Counted from the first letter of the stretch, positions 1-13,424 are shown. The stretch is 64,000 nt of DNA from Sindora glabra (GCA_020226215.1 CM035234.1:72185135-72249134), one strand, 5' to 3'. The notes: generated by a model not told the origin, from the sequence alone. Numbers and translations: made by a program.

Positions 1-844
1 ATGTATTTCTATTATGATTAATATGCATTTGTGATATGACATGGAAACTTGTTTGTGATTAAATATATCTGATTAATGTGATTATGATGATTTGATGGTG
101 ATTGAGACTCACTAGCTATTTGTAAATATGATGACCACCTGAAATGGATCGTGTGTATGATGGTGTTGACAATGTGAAACTTGATGACTAAGATTATTAT
201 AAATTATGAAATGAAATAGAGAATTTGAGTTGTATATAGGTAACCACATTAATTCAAAAATGGGTATTACGAGTTGTAGGATTCTAGAACTTGGATTGCA
301 ACAACATTCTATCTTAAGATTTAATAAAAAAATTAACTTATATGATTGAGTAATGGTAAATATATGCTTCCTGAGTTCTTGTAATTCACTCTATTTATTT
401 TTAATATTTTTTAGGTTAAGGCAAGTATCTTCAAACCATGTTGTATTTATAGAGAATCAAAGACCCTTTGATTTGAAAGATTTGATACTTAAAGTTCTCT
501 TAGGATTAGGATCAGTATAGTAATTGAGATTAAGTTAATTCAACCCTTGATATGTTAAATTGTTTATTTGTGTATACATGTGAGGTTATGTACTATTGTG
601 TATGTTGATGACACTATCGTATCTGAGAAATATCTAGGTGTCATGGTATAGGGCGTGTAGCCCTTAGAAAATGATTAAAAATAAGGAAAACTCTATCCCA
701 TTTTTTACAAAATTTAAAGTATAATTTAAGTTTTTTTTAAACAAGGAGATTTTTATTGAATAGAATATAGAGTAATTAGTGTTAAGGCTGGTGGATACTA
801 AGTGTCGAACTCCACACCAGTCACAAGCAAGTTTAAGTTATGAT
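1..844. other. Intergenic, repeat-like, no gene seen
   Basis: No reading frame here resembles a known protein. The stretch at about 590-660, with a 'ggtgtcatggtatagggcg' segment, has the look of LTR-retrotransposon terminal sequence, but no matching second LTR, primer site or coding region could be found. I treat it as unassigned repeat-like DNA. Confidence 0.4.
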
Positions 845-2454
845 AACCTGATTGAAAGAACTTCTACAAAATAATTTTAGACACAATCTACAAACTTGTA
901 AAGAAAAATAGGTTTGATCTAAGTAGGTTTTTTTGTTTGGCAATTTTTAATTGAAAGAGTAAATGAGTTCGATAATGATTTTGGGATAGTCCTATCAAAA
1001 TCATCATTAACCAAAAGATTCAACAGTCATGCAAATTGGCAAAAGCTAAAAGAAGTCACATCAGAAAAAAGTTTTATTAGTATCAAAAGATATTAGTGAA
1101 AATCAAAGTTCCTACTATTAAATTAAAATTGAAGAATATGGAGAGTTTTTATGGTTTGAAACTACTAACAACCTCAAGCACATAGCATTATTTTGTACAA
1201 CACACATAAGTTTAAATTTACTAAATTTACGATTATGTGATTAAATAAGTATATATACCATAGTGTTATTGTAAAATAGCTTATAGATATGTTGTTCAAA
1301 AGCTTATTCTTTAGATAAAATGAACAAGTAAATAACATATTATTTGTTTTCAAGCAACTTTCTCTAGTGAAGTAGTTAATATATTTTCATTTATTTGTTA
1401 CTATCTACTAGTAATATTATCATCTATTTTCATGCCTTGTAGTTATAACAATATGCTTCATTTGTTCCTCTAATAGTTATTAATCTCATTTATCTTCAAC
1501 ACTTTAACATTTGATCAAAGTTGCTACTACCATCTTAAATTACATCTTAGGTGGATAGTCTAAAAAATAATCAAGCATAATTATATAATATTTGCTTATA
1601 ATTTTTTGACCAAAACCAATAATCATTAAGAAAAAGGTAAAAATCACTATACACTCAAATCACAAAGCCAATTGATAGGCAACAAATAACAGCACACAAA
1701 CCATACGATCTTCAACTATGAACAATTATACATCCAAAGATAACAAATAAAACAAAATTACAAAATGTTGTATAATCATATCTCTTTTCATAGAGGCAAA
1801 AAATGCAAATTCTACAAAATATAAATACAAAAGCAAGAAGAAAACTACTAACATAAACCCTTGTATATAGAAAGTGATAAAAACATACTCATCTTAAATA
1901 ATTAACAAATAACACAACTTAAAATTATATAGTTAATTTGATCCACACTTTGCCAATCTTGGAGAAATTCTAGCCCAATTACCAAGAACAAGACTTTTTT
2001 CTCTTTCATTTTTGGTATTTTTCCTAACCTTCGACTTCATTCCTTTGGAATTTGATTTATTAACCTTTCTTGTTGCTAGCATTGTACTTCATTCAATCAT
2101 TAAAAATTGGCAAGAGCTTTTCATCTGAGTAAGAGCTCTCCATGGTGATCATGCAAATATTATGATAAAAATTCATAAACAAAACCATAATTGGGTAAGT
2201 GCTTTATGATAAAAAAAAAAAAGCTTTAAGATGGATATGTTAATTTTTCTCATTTAGTTCTAAGGTGGGTTAGTTTTACTTTGATCACTCTACCATGGAA
2301 ACATAAAACACTAATTTACAATAAAAATATAATAATTATTGGCTTTATCTTGCATTAATTAACCAAAAGAGATTAAAGTTTTACTTTCAAAAGCAAACTC
2401 AAAGGTTAAAACTTCAAAGCACATACATAAGAATTACCATGCAAGTTCTATTAG
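845..2454. repeat. Long direct repeat, copy A
   Basis: This segment of about 1.6 kb recurs in the same orientation at 5661-7271, about 4.8 kb downstream. Shared landmarks run through the whole length, for example 'ttttgggatagtcctatcaa' near 980 and 5762, and the end at 'catgcaagttctattag'. Copy A carries about 35 extra bases near its start. The copies differ by many substitutions and small indels, so they are old. Neither end shows a TG/CA terminus, so calling them LTRs of one element is not justified. No protein-coding content is visible. Confidence 0.8.
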
Positions 2455-2990
2455 AAATCAACATAAATACCTAATTTACTAATAAAAAAACAAAGTTAAT
2501 TATTCAAAGTAGATTATCTACTTACTTAAAGCTTGGAAGAGTTAAGAAGAAAGAGATGGAAGATTTAATTTTCCTTTTTCACTAACAATTTACCCAATCT
2601 TAACAAAAAGAACATAAACCCCTAATTTTCCTATTTCAAGATAAATCTTACCAAACCTTTGGACAAAACTTAAAAATTTAGGAAAATTACCTTAGGTTAC
2701 TTGATGTTTAAAAATGACTCTTAGAATTCTTAAGCCAGATGTTGCTATAGATTAGAGACAATAGAATTAGATAAGAGAAAAGGAGAAGGAGATGTGGAAG
2801 ACTCTAGAAAATGGAAAAGGAAAGGAATTAAGGTTTTTATAACTCCAAAGGCAATTTCATCATTTTAAAGGCTTCTAAAGGTAAAATAGAAAAACTTTCT
2901 TTAATCTCATTTATACACCCTTTACTTGAATCTAATTATATCTTAACTTGTGATTAATTTTAATATTCCTATTTCCAATGTAACATTGTA
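2455..2990 (-). repeat. LTR or leader-like repeat segment, minus strand
   Basis: Read on the minus strand, this stretch resembles the plus-strand segment at 41190-41640. Both have an 'aaaatgat(a/g)aaa.tgcc.ctttgga' block, a pyrimidine-rich stretch, and then 'aagtaagtagata'. The family looks like the untranslated leader or LTR of a retrotransposon. It lies directly against copy A of the direct repeat and may belong to the same element. Confidence 0.4.
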
Positions 2991-5660
2991 TTTCATTTAA
3001 TTAAATCTTTACTCTAGGCTCATCCATAACAATTTATTAACTATCATATATATAAAGTATTAATGAAATAAATAAATACAATAAATTCTAATTTCACACA
3101 ATTCAATAATTAGTTTAACTTTTTTATCTTTGCTAAAAATTTTATTTTCTTTATACAAAATTTCACCCTAACCTTATCATAACAATTAATTAAAGAGAGA
3201 AATTTCTATATATCATTAAAATAATGGTGTACTAATGCCCTATAAATCCAATAGTTGATGATCAATCTTACAGTGAGGAGAAACAAGTTATTTTTTCTAA
3301 CTCTACTAAGAATACTCAATTACATTATGACCTCTTAATCATTGATAATACAAGAAAGCGTAGTATATGTATTTTATGAGCTAAATCATTTTTAGGCTGC
3401 ATACCATAATGCACAAATCCAAAACCAGATGATTAATCTTAGGTGGAAGCTAACATTAATGTTGTAGAACATGTAAACATCAACGAATGTCTTAGAAGTA
3501 GTGAAGATCCATAATTGAGGAGTACAGTTGCTTAGATTATGTGCAAGTCATGATTCATAGTGACGAAAATTGATTGCAAAGATAGGTACTACCCAATTTC
3601 TTGTTATGTTTTGTTAGGTCATCAAATATGATTTTGAGTGTTCATATGACCTAATTCAACAAAGTGGACAAATTGTACAATTAGGAGCAATTTGTGTCCG
3701 AATTGAAATTTCTTATTATATTACAAATTCTCCTATAAAGTATGACCAAGTATTTTCATTAGAATTCATTTTTTTCATTTAATATATTCCATCCTTTGGC
3801 TACAATTCTAGGTTTTTGATTATAGAATCTTAATTTTGATTTTGTAATGACCAAGTTTTTTTTTAACATGACCAACTATATTAAATTGCTTTTGGTAAAC
3901 TTTGATAACTCTAGAATTTAGTGGGATATAAAACACTTATCATTAAAGAATCATCATATCCCTCTATTTAGTGTGTTTAACTACTCTTACTGTAATTTTC
4001 TCATTACTAAGTTTGGATATTCATTCTTACTTGCTTGTATGATATATATTCCATATGAGAGCCTAGAAACCTCTTACTAAATTTTCTTTGTTTAAAATCT
4101 CTTGTCAATATTCAATAAAGGAGTAAAGTACAATATCGGTACCATTGTTGTTTTTGAATTAAACAAGCAATTCAATAGCAAATTACTTGATTATATTTAT
4201 TATTTTCTAATTTTTTTGTACAATAATTTTAGGCATCAAATCTTAATATTTTAAGTTATGTAGAGTTGTATTTGGTTTATGTTTAATAATGATTAATTGA
4301 AGCCTAAAAATTTGTCCCTTTCTTATCAATGTTGTAGTTTAAATGTTGCATTTGGACCTAGGGAAATAACACTTTGTTTTTTGTAATTTAGAAGTAGAAA
4401 TCTTTACATATTTTTTAAATTAATGATATTTGTTCGTAATTTTTAACATTCGTAGATAGAGATGAAGTAAAACACATAATTCAACACTTAATCGAAGATA
4501 TTTTATTATTAAGTAATGGTGTAACTTCTTTATGCTCATAAATCCACTAGAATATCTATTATTCTCACTATATATCAATGCAACAAACTCCTTGATTTGA
4601 AAAAAAAAAGGTAGTATGACAAGTTGGTGTTTTAAGACATGATTATTAAGGAAGAGACACACAAGTTACTTGATTTGATATCAAGTGGTAGCTTATCTCT
4701 CCTCTTCATTCCTAACCACTACTTATTTATAAAGAACTTCCAAAGAGCTTATTGAAAAATCATTTGAAGCATTTATATTTTTAATGCTTCAACTTACAGA
4801 TAGAACACACATTACATATAATATTGTTTAATAATTTTATCTGCTCATTTTAACTTATAGGTTACTGGCTTTCACTTTTTGTTATCATTTTTTCCTACTT
4901 GAGTAGGAAAATTAACTTTTAGGTTTAATATTATTATTATTATCATTATTACTTATGTACATCTTTCAAGTTATTCACTGGTCCATATAAGCTCTAAAAG
5001 TTTATCTTTTTTCATTGTATTTCAAGGCATCTATTAACAATTCTAATTAAAGATATGCTCTGTTACCATGCTTACTTTTAGTTTGAAATCATTTTTCTTT
5101 AGATTATTCATATATGGAATCTATTAAAAATTATCCTAAAATCAATAATCATTTTGTGCTTTTATTTCTTTTTTTTGTTAATGAAGTTCGATACTTTAGA
5201 TTATGCATACAGTGGAATGTGTAATTGATTATTTCTCATATAGTAATTCCATCACTTGGACCAAGCTCCTACATGTTATTTATCTATTAGATTGGAGTAT
5301 TTTAACTAACTTAAGATAAGCTATACTATTATATGTGTTAGTTGAAGCAAATATATTCATTTTTATCATAAGAAGAGTATTTGCGATAGATATAGATAAG
5401 TTAAAGTTTAGCAACAAAGCAAAATATATTAGAATGAAGAATAAAATTTGTCATTTTATCCCATCATATTACCTCATGATACCTTGGCCTATATTTACTT
5501 CATTTCTTTTTTGTTTGCATAGGTTTCATGATCAAGAATTTTAAGAGAAACTAAAGTTCAAGTGGATGCTTTCTTATATTGAAGATTGTGATAAAGAATT
5601 GAAAAAGCTTATTATGCTTTTTGAATATGGGTTCTTAAATTTGAATGGGAATTATTCACG
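2991..5660. other. Intergenic, AT-rich, nothing recognised
   Basis: Short frames occur (for example 4420-4662 on the minus strand) but have plant-intergenic composition, no domain and no splice-linked partner. A small ATT-type run occurs near 4927-4950. No gene can be supported. Confidence 0.5.
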
Positions 5661-7271
5661 ACCTAATTGAGAGAACTTCTTGCAATGAAAAATAAGTTTA
5701 GTTTAAGTAGGTCTATTTGTTTAGCAATTCTTAGTTGAAAGAATAAATGATTTCAATAATGATTTTGGGATAGTCCTATCAAAATCATTGTCAATATAGA
5801 TTTAGCAATCATACAAATTGGTAGAAACTAAGGGAAAGTCACATTAGAAAAAAAGTTTTATTAGTGTCAAAAGATTAAGTGAAAATTAAAGTTCCTAAAG
5901 TTCCTACTATTAAATTAAAATTGAAGAATATAAAGAGTTTTCATGATTTGAAGCCATTAACAACCTCAAGCACATGGCATTGTTTTGTACAATACACATA
6001 AGTTTAAATTTACCAAATTTACAATTAGGTGATTAAATAAGTATATATAGTATAGTGTTGTTGTAAAACAACTTATAGATATGTTATTCAAAAGCTTATT
6101 CTCCAAATAAAATGAACAAGTAAACAACATATTTTTTATTTTTAAGTAGCTTTCCCTAGTGAAATAGTTAATATATTTTTATTTATTTGTTGTCACTTGC
6201 TAGTAATATTATCATCTATTTTCATGTCTTGTAGTTATAATAGTATACTTCCTTTATTCCTTTAATAGTTGTTGATCCCGTTTATCTTCTACACTTTAAC
6301 ATTTGATCAAAGTTGCTACTACTGTTTTAAATTACATCTTAGGTGGATAGTCTTAAAAATAATTAAGTGTAATTATATAACATTTGCTTATAAATTTTTG
6401 GACCAAAACTAATGATCTTTAAGAAAAAAGCTAACAATTAATGTATTTTTATTTGTTCACTATACACTTAAATCACAAAACCAATTATATAGGCAACATA
6501 TAGCACCAAACAAACCATGCGATCTTTCAACCATGGACAATTATGCATCCAAAGATAACAAATAAAACAAAATGACAAAATGTTGCATAATCATGTCTCT
6601 TTTCATAGAGGCAAAAAAAAAAAAGAAAATTCTACAAAACATAAATGTAAAAGCAAGAAGAAAACTACTAACATAAACCCCTATATCTAGAAACCTATAA
6701 AAACATGCTCATATTAGATAATTGACAAATAACACAACTTAATATTACATAGCTAATTTGATTGACACTTTGCTAATCTTAAAGAATTTCTAGCCCAATT
6801 ACTAGAAAAAGACATTTTTCTCATTCATTTTTCCTATTTTTCCTAGCCTTCAACTTCTTTCCTTTGGAATTCAATTTATTAACCTTTCTTGTTGCTAGTA
6901 TTATACTTCACTCAATCATTAAAAATTGACAAGAGTTTTTCATCTGAGTAAGAGATCTCAATGGTGATCATGAAAGTATTATGATAAAAAATTCATAAAC
7001 AAAACCATAATGGTGTAAGTGTTTTATGATTAAAAAAAAAGCTTTAAGATGGATATGTTAATTTTCTCATTTAGTTCTAAGGTGGGTTAGTTTTGCTTTG
7101 ATTGCTTTATCATGGAAACATAAAACACTAATTTGCAATAAAAAGATAATAATTATTAGGTTTATCTTGCATTGATTAACTAAAAGAGATTAAAGTTTTA
7201 CTTTCGAAAGCAAACTCAAAGGTTAAAACTTCAAACCACATATATAAAAATTACCATGCAAGTTCTATTAG
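5661..7271. repeat. Long direct repeat, copy B
   Basis: This is the second, diverged copy of the sequence at 845-2454, in the same orientation. It begins at 'acctaattgagagaacttc' and ends at 'catgcaagttctattag', after which the flanks of the two copies differ completely. No coding content is seen. Confidence 0.8.
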
Positions 7272-9761
7272 GAAAATAGGCTATTCATATAGCCCAAAAA
7301 TAAAAATTTAGATGTCATTCTTAAATGAACATAACAAAGCAAAAGATTAGAAGCATTCCTTTCCATTGGAATAAGAAAAATACTAGTTACATTTTAACAT
7401 CATATGCAAAATATCACTCAATATTTTGTGATAGAATTTTCAATCAATAATAAGTTTAAACTTTAAACTTTAAATCAATATGTAATATATTAGAAGTTGA
7501 ATAACATCTTTGAGACAAAATAGGTGTCCTTAACATTACACTTGGAATAATTTGTTAAATCTCAAAGCTTTCTCATAATAAACCATTTATTGAACATTGG
7601 CTAGCCAAAAATTAAATTAAACATACTTAACTAAACATGAACAAATCAAACTGGGGAAAAATTCAAAATTAGGATTATTTAAATTTAAAAATTATAAGGA
7701 GAATTGGTAGAAAAACTATATTGAGAGAAATAGAGGACCCAAGATAGTTAGAATTAACAATTGCAGAAGTAATGGTAAAAAGGCTAATAGTAACAAGCAT
7801 TGACACCAACCCTAAAGGCCAAGCTAATGAATCCATTTGACTAAAAAGGCTATGCCTTTTATTTTTAGAGAATACTAACAATTTGCTATTAGAAACAATG
7901 AGAGTGGCACATTGAGCTTGGCTTTGAAATAACATTTTACCTAATGAAGCCAAAGTTAGTGTGGAAACACCTAACACTATTGCCATCTAATGGTAGTAGA
8001 TTTATGATCCTCCTTTTATTTATTTTTTCTCATATTGAAAATCCTTGCAAGAATTTTCCACGAAGCTTGAATCTTTGCTTTTAATGTACACCTATGACTA
8101 TGTTAACTATTAATTACACAATCTAAATATATATTGCATTTCTTACATTATTTGTTCAAATACCATTCTAACACCTTGATTCTAACCTAGAAAGTATGAA
8201 ATAAAACCACTACCAAGATCTTAATGGTTCTTACCCATCCTTCATGTTGCAGTAACTTTAATAATGTAAACTTTCAAAGGCCTCCCACTAGAACCTATGG
8301 TGTTTAGATGCTCTTCATTCTTTTAGGACTACCTCATTGGCTTTGCCAATAAGCCCTTTAAGCATGATCACCAATCCTGCTCCTCAGTTTCTAAACATTA
8401 ATTCTTCACATGTGTTGCACCCATGAGTTTATAAGACCTAATACCATATTTTTAATTTATAAATTTGTTTGGGTTATTCCATAATTATTATAACTTCAAG
8501 TCCACCTTCCCATTTTCATTAGCTTAATAAATCTTAGCTATTGATCTTCTAATGCATCATAGTTTAGTCCATTAATAATTACCATATTTAGGAAAAATAT
8601 TATTAAAAATAGTTATAAAATATCCTAATTTTTTAAGGATATTACAATAGACCAGGAAGAGATAAGGATGGATTATAGTCAGAAGGAGATTTACTTGTTT
8701 ATATTTCTTTATTATTATACTTGTTTTGTGTGAATGTGGCTTAACCATAATTAAGTAATGATGCATACAATTCTAAACAAAATCATAGTTGCTATATCAA
8801 TACTAATGAGGATTATGGTGCATAATATGTGATTGATGTAAGGAGGGTAAATTTGCTTAGTAAAATTATAATTACTTTCCAAATTACAGTATGTTTGAAT
8901 GTTTACTTATTAAGTCCTAAACTTACCCTTTCGTATTTTCTTATTTTCATATTCCTAAGTTGATTTACCTCTACCACCATCTCAAACTTAAATTCTTGGG
9001 AGTTTGTATGGTAAGATAATGGGTAATAGAAGAATATTTTGAAGTAGATATTTTAGGCCTTATTTTGTATAGGATAAAAAAAGGTATAAAGATAGAAACT
9101 CATTCCTTTTAGAGCTGGTTAGACTAGCTTATCCCTAATTTGGATAGGCTATAAGTAGGCTTAACTTTTGCAATTGAATTGTAAAGGATAAATGAAATCT
9201 CATTATTCCTTCTTATCATATGAATTCTTCTCTTAATAAACCATACATGTTATAGTATTTTAGTTTAAAAAAATCATGTTAGGCTAGTGGAAATTGGATT
9301 ATCAAGATTCATACTAATTACAACTAAGGTTGAATCATGACCTCAATTGAACTAAAATTATAAGCAATTTCAAGTTGAGTTATTTCAATGTTCATGTTCA
9401 ATTCAATTTTTAAAATACTAGAAACTGTATATATTTAAAGCAAGGTTTTCTTTTAAGTTATTAGGCAATAAACTAGTAGTGAAAGACTTAAATAGTATTT
9501 AGGAGAACCTTATCACAATTGATATACTAAAATAATATTTGAAGTTTCCTTTGAGCCAAAAAAAGGCAACATCCTTCAAGTACACAAAAATGCAAACTTG
9601 GAAATATACAAGACAAATAGAGTATGTCATATCATTCTTTACATTGTTTGTATTGTATGCATAATAGCATTAACCTTATAATATTGTGTTCTAGTTTGTC
9701 TTTGTCTATAGATAGAGCTCTTAATCAAGCTTTGCTGATTTGGAAACTTAATATTTTTTTT
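7272..9761. other. Intergenic downstream of the GILT gene
   Basis: Mostly AT-rich DNA without a supported gene. A 103-codon minus-strand frame at 7675-7986 has two hydrophobic stretches (near residues 1-15 and 55-95). It has no recognisable domain, no homologue known to me and no clear splice partner, so I do not call it a gene. The 3' untranslated region of the minus-strand GILT gene should begin just below 9762. Confidence 0.5.
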
Positions 9762-12700
9762 CTAATGGGGTTTGCAAGCTCTAGGCACATTTATTCCTTT
9801 ATAAGCTTTGCAAACATAGTTTACAAAATTTGCATAATCCTGCATTAACACAAATATAATATAATTTTAGTTGAAGTATCATATTAAAGAAATCTATAAG
9901 GCTCTATTTATTTCATTGAAAAATATTTTTTATAAGAAAATATTATTTGTATATATATTAATGAATGAATGATACGTTACTTATATTAATTTTAGTTGAA
10001 GTATCATATGAAAGAAATCTATAAGGCTCTATTTATTTCATCGAAAAATATTTTTGATAAGAAAATATTATTTGTATATATATTAATGAATGAATGATAC
10101 TTTATTTATATTGATAATTAAAAAAAAAGATACCCAAAGACATGATAATGAAGGAAAAGTTAATTTCCTTCTAAAATAGAAGAAGTTACTTTTTCTAAAC
10201 TTTTCATATTTAATATCAAACAAATAAAATATTTTTCTCTCATTTTAATATTTTAAAACTAAATTTTACAAAAAAAAAATATTTTTGTTAAAACAAATAG
10301 AGCTTAAGTCATACTTTGTGGTATCGACCTGTGTGTGAAAAATGGGAAAGTGGGAGATAAAATTACCTTTCCAATGGGTTGATTATTTACCACAACCCAT
10401 GGTAAAAATGCATGTGGTGGGTAAAGATGTGCAGTTAAATTGATATATTTTCTTCCAAGCTGCATGGCAATTAATTTGAACACTAATCATAAATCATAGA
10501 TTACACATGGAAATGTTAATCACCAAATTTGAAGGCTGAATTATAATGTTGAACACATCATTATACTATAGTCATCATAGGGTGCTAAAAAATAATATAA
10601 TTTGCCATCAATTTGATGGATAATGATTTCATTAAATATAAAGGCATAAATTATCGATTAATGCAATTTGAAGGGAAAACACGCTTTAGATCATTAAAAT
10701 TTAATTGAGTGATAAATTACCTAATTAAATTATAATATAAATTACGCCTCTAAATTTTGAAAAAGTCACAAATGACCTTCTTAGAACTTGTCCAAAATTT
10801 GGAGGTAATTTGTAGCTTTGTTAAAATTTATGAGCATAGTTTGTTCGTTTTTAAAATTTATAGAGATAATATGACATTCAATGAAATTTTATGGATATAA
10901 ATTTCAAGCTTAATTATAATTTTGGAAACTTAATATACAAATTAATCAAATTTAATCTAATTAATATAATATTTTATTTTAATCCATTTACTATATAATT
11001 TGGTACAAACTAAGATCGTACCAGTAGCTTTTGTCAAATTGAAAAAGGAAACTGATAATCCACCCACTTAGGCATAAAAGCATTCCAATTTGACCATTAG
11101 TATGATACTATCACATGACCCATCAACTTCCTCCTCAACTAATGCCTACACGGCCTTTAATTAAGATTTTGTGTGCAAGTATAATTTACGGTGTTTAATT
11201 TGACATAGGTTATGAATATAACCCAATTTAGCCCGATTTGTATATTAGATCAAAATAGAATATGAAATTTAAGAGTGATTAAATGCAAGTAATTAGGAAC
11301 CAAATTATAATTAAGTCTGAATTTTATTTTTTTTCCCTTAAGTATATAAATATATCAAAGAGATTTAAATGAAACCTCTGTTCCGTTTCCTCTGCTATAG
11401 CAAATAAGAACAGGGTCTTCAGGCAAACCCAATTGGTTGAAACAGTCTTGCCAGCCCTTGTGCCTTCCTTCAATTGCCAGAAACTCTAAGCAGTATAGCA
11501 AACCATAATGTATGTTCTGCACAACAAATTTGACTATAAATTTCTGAGTTTTAGTTGTAGAAGTCAATCTTGCACTTACCACATCATGCCAAACATTGAG
11601 GATACAGGCTTCCAATGAATTTAGCTCACATTCATCTGGGCCATTCTGCAAAATTTTGGGGAAAAAATAATGATTATTTTAGGAAAAAGAGTTGCAATTT
11701 TCTTAAGAAAATACTTGATACATTCCCAAAAAGGAGTGTTTCATTCGCAACCCTCAAATAAATAATGAAATAGTTCACAAAACTATAAATCTGTTAATTT
11801 ATGAGAAGGAATGAGTTCAGAAATGTAAAAATAAAATTATTTAATTTATTTGAATCATGTCAGGCACATGTTCAAATAACTCATGCTCTATCCCCATTCC
11901 TTGCTACTTTATGAAAACAATATTTTGGAAGAAAACATATAAAAATGATTTTTAGCTGAAGACTTCCCTCCTGTGGCAGTGGATCATGAATTGTATTGGT
12001 CATTTAGTAGGGTACACCTGGCTGGAAATTTGGCATGTCTGACAATGACGTTTGGTTACATTAGTAAAGTTCTTTGACCACAACATATGGCCAAAAGAAA
12101 TTAATTGAAAATGAAACCCAGATGAGGTTAATTGGAAGATGCATATTAAAAGCACATAAATAAATAGTAAATACAAGCCATCTAACTGTTTAACCAATTG
12201 GCAGCAGTCATAAAATTTCGACTACATATTATGGCAAAGTCTCTTATTCAATTAGTATTGTTTGCGTATTTTTTATAAAATATAATTATAAAATATTAAA
12301 ATAAAAAACATTTCATCTATTTAGTATTAAATATGAATAATTTAAAAATATAATTACTTTTTTAAAAAATTTTACTTTCTTTCATTTATGTAATTTTATA
12401 TGTTATTTTTTTAGTTATAAATATAGATAGCATATCATTCTTTAATCAATATATATATAATATTTTTCTATGAAAAATATTTTTCTACTAAACAAATGAA
12501 ACTAATATTCTTTTCAAATTTCATTACAACTCAAATCCTATTTGACTTGTGTTAATGTGAATGCAGCTGTTTAGCCGTTTCCAACATGTCCAAAGGGGGG
12601 AAAAATGATCCACTTCATGTTCATAATATGCAATATTCATGTTCTATCTATAGGTATGAACAATAATCAATAATCAGCCTAGAAAAATTGACTTATTTTC

Positions 12701-12966
12701 CCTCAATTTATTGCAACACCAAAAGCTGGTGCCAACTATCATCTTTCTAAAGCAAACAAATTGATGTCACATCATGGTCATTTTTTCCAGCTACAAAACT
12801 TAAAATTATTTAATTAATTGTGTTAATTTTTTATCCAAATAAAAAAAGTGAAGAATAGTAATATATATATTGAAGTGATTTTGCTTTGTTGGACTTAAAA
12901 AAATATTTATAATTTTGTTGAAAAATTTTTAATTTTTAATGAAATTATTATAAAAAGTCATATGAA

Positions 12967-13003
<37 letters not shown>

Positions 13004-13424
13004 CAGTGTGTATGTATGTAAACTTTGTAAAGTCACGAAATCAAACATTTTGATTCCTTACTATAAAAAGATAAAAGAGATTGAAATCAACCTGACATAA
13101 GATAGAATTGTCGGCAGAATTGATGTGAGCATTGGCCCAAGGGAATAGCTGGAGATTGACAATGTTGATGAGATCTCTGTCGAAGATTTCTCCCAAATTC
13201 TTTATGATGAAAGTCGCACAAGATGGGCTTAAGCTTTCATAGTACACTGACAGATTCACTTTCTGAGAATCCAATGCTGTTTTTGTGATGTTCGTATGTG
13301 AAGGAGAAGGTGAAGGTGAAGGTGAAGTTGAAGGTGAAGGTGAAGAAGTGCCCTCAGATTTGAAGATGAAAAAGATGGATATAAATGCTATCAGAATAGT
13401 GGTTGCTGATTGGGAAGAAGCCAT
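9762..13424 (-). CDS. GILT family thiol reductase-like protein, five exons
   Basis: Exons on the minus strand are 13424-13092, 11645-11580, 11516-11376, 10459-10367 and 9839-9762. All junctions are GT-AG and all introns are phase 0, giving 236 residues. Members of the GILT family are secreted or vacuolar/lysosomal proteins that reduce disulfides. A signal peptide covers about residues 1-25, followed by a Ser-Pro-rich linker (26-43). The GILT core follows, with 'VNLSVYYESL' at 56-65, the signature C110-Q-N-G...E-C117...C125, paired cysteines at 142, 158 and 172, the 'PPHAFLPWVVVNNQP' block at 194-208, and a C-terminal Cys pair at 221 and 233. Possible N-glycosylation sites are N45, N57, N177 and N187. 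The active site, usually CxxC, is S66-P-S-C69, and the signature His of CQHG is Asn112. Redox activity is therefore doubtful, although the frame is otherwise intact. Start: first ATG of exon 1, preceding a good signal peptide. Confidence 0.9.
9898..10305. mobile_element. hAT-like MITE in GILT intron 4, with duplicated left end
   Basis: The left end reads 'aaggctctatttatttca' and the right end, inverted, reads 'aagctctatttgtttt', a family of termini seen in small non-autonomous hAT-like elements. The left 125 bp is duplicated in tandem: the 'ttttagttgaagtatcata' segment starts at 9865 and again at 9990. I did not find a convincing 8-bp target duplication. It lies wholly inside intron 4 of the GILT gene. 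Confidence 0.5.
12240..12502. mobile_element. Probable degraded AT-rich MITE in GILT intron 1
   Basis: The right end, inverted, reads 'gtttcatttgtttagtagaaa' followed by an A/T core, which resembles the terminal sequence of the element in intron 4 and of the one at 38207-38500. The left terminus is not clear and no target duplication was found, so this is a weak call. Confidence 0.3.
12969..12997. repeat. (AT)n microsatellite in GILT intron 1
   Basis: About 14 perfect TA units, followed by a degenerate 'tgtatgt' stretch, close to the 5' end of intron 1. Confidence 0.95.
13301..13350. repeat. GGTGAA hexamer repeat encoding the Ser-Pro linker
   Basis: On the plus strand the sequence is a run of about eight GGTGAA or GAAGGT units with small variations. 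On the coding (minus) strand it encodes alternating Ser and Pro at about residues 28-42 of the GILT protein, between the signal peptide and the folded core. Such a run can change in length by replication slippage without altering the frame. Confidence 0.85.

Noticed and set aside
845..7271. One LTR retrotransposon with the 1.6-kb repeats as its LTRs.
   Set aside because: There are no TG/CA ends, no primer-binding site or polypurine tract at the borders and no coding region between them.
7675..7986. A small membrane protein on the minus strand.
   Set aside because: Hydrophobic stretches are common in AT-rich random frames. No family likeness or gene structure supports it.
11355..11651. A free-standing 98-residue minus-strand gene.
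   Set aside because: It is exon 2, the stop-free intron 2 and exon 3 of the GILT gene read through. The splice sites and family alignment are clear.
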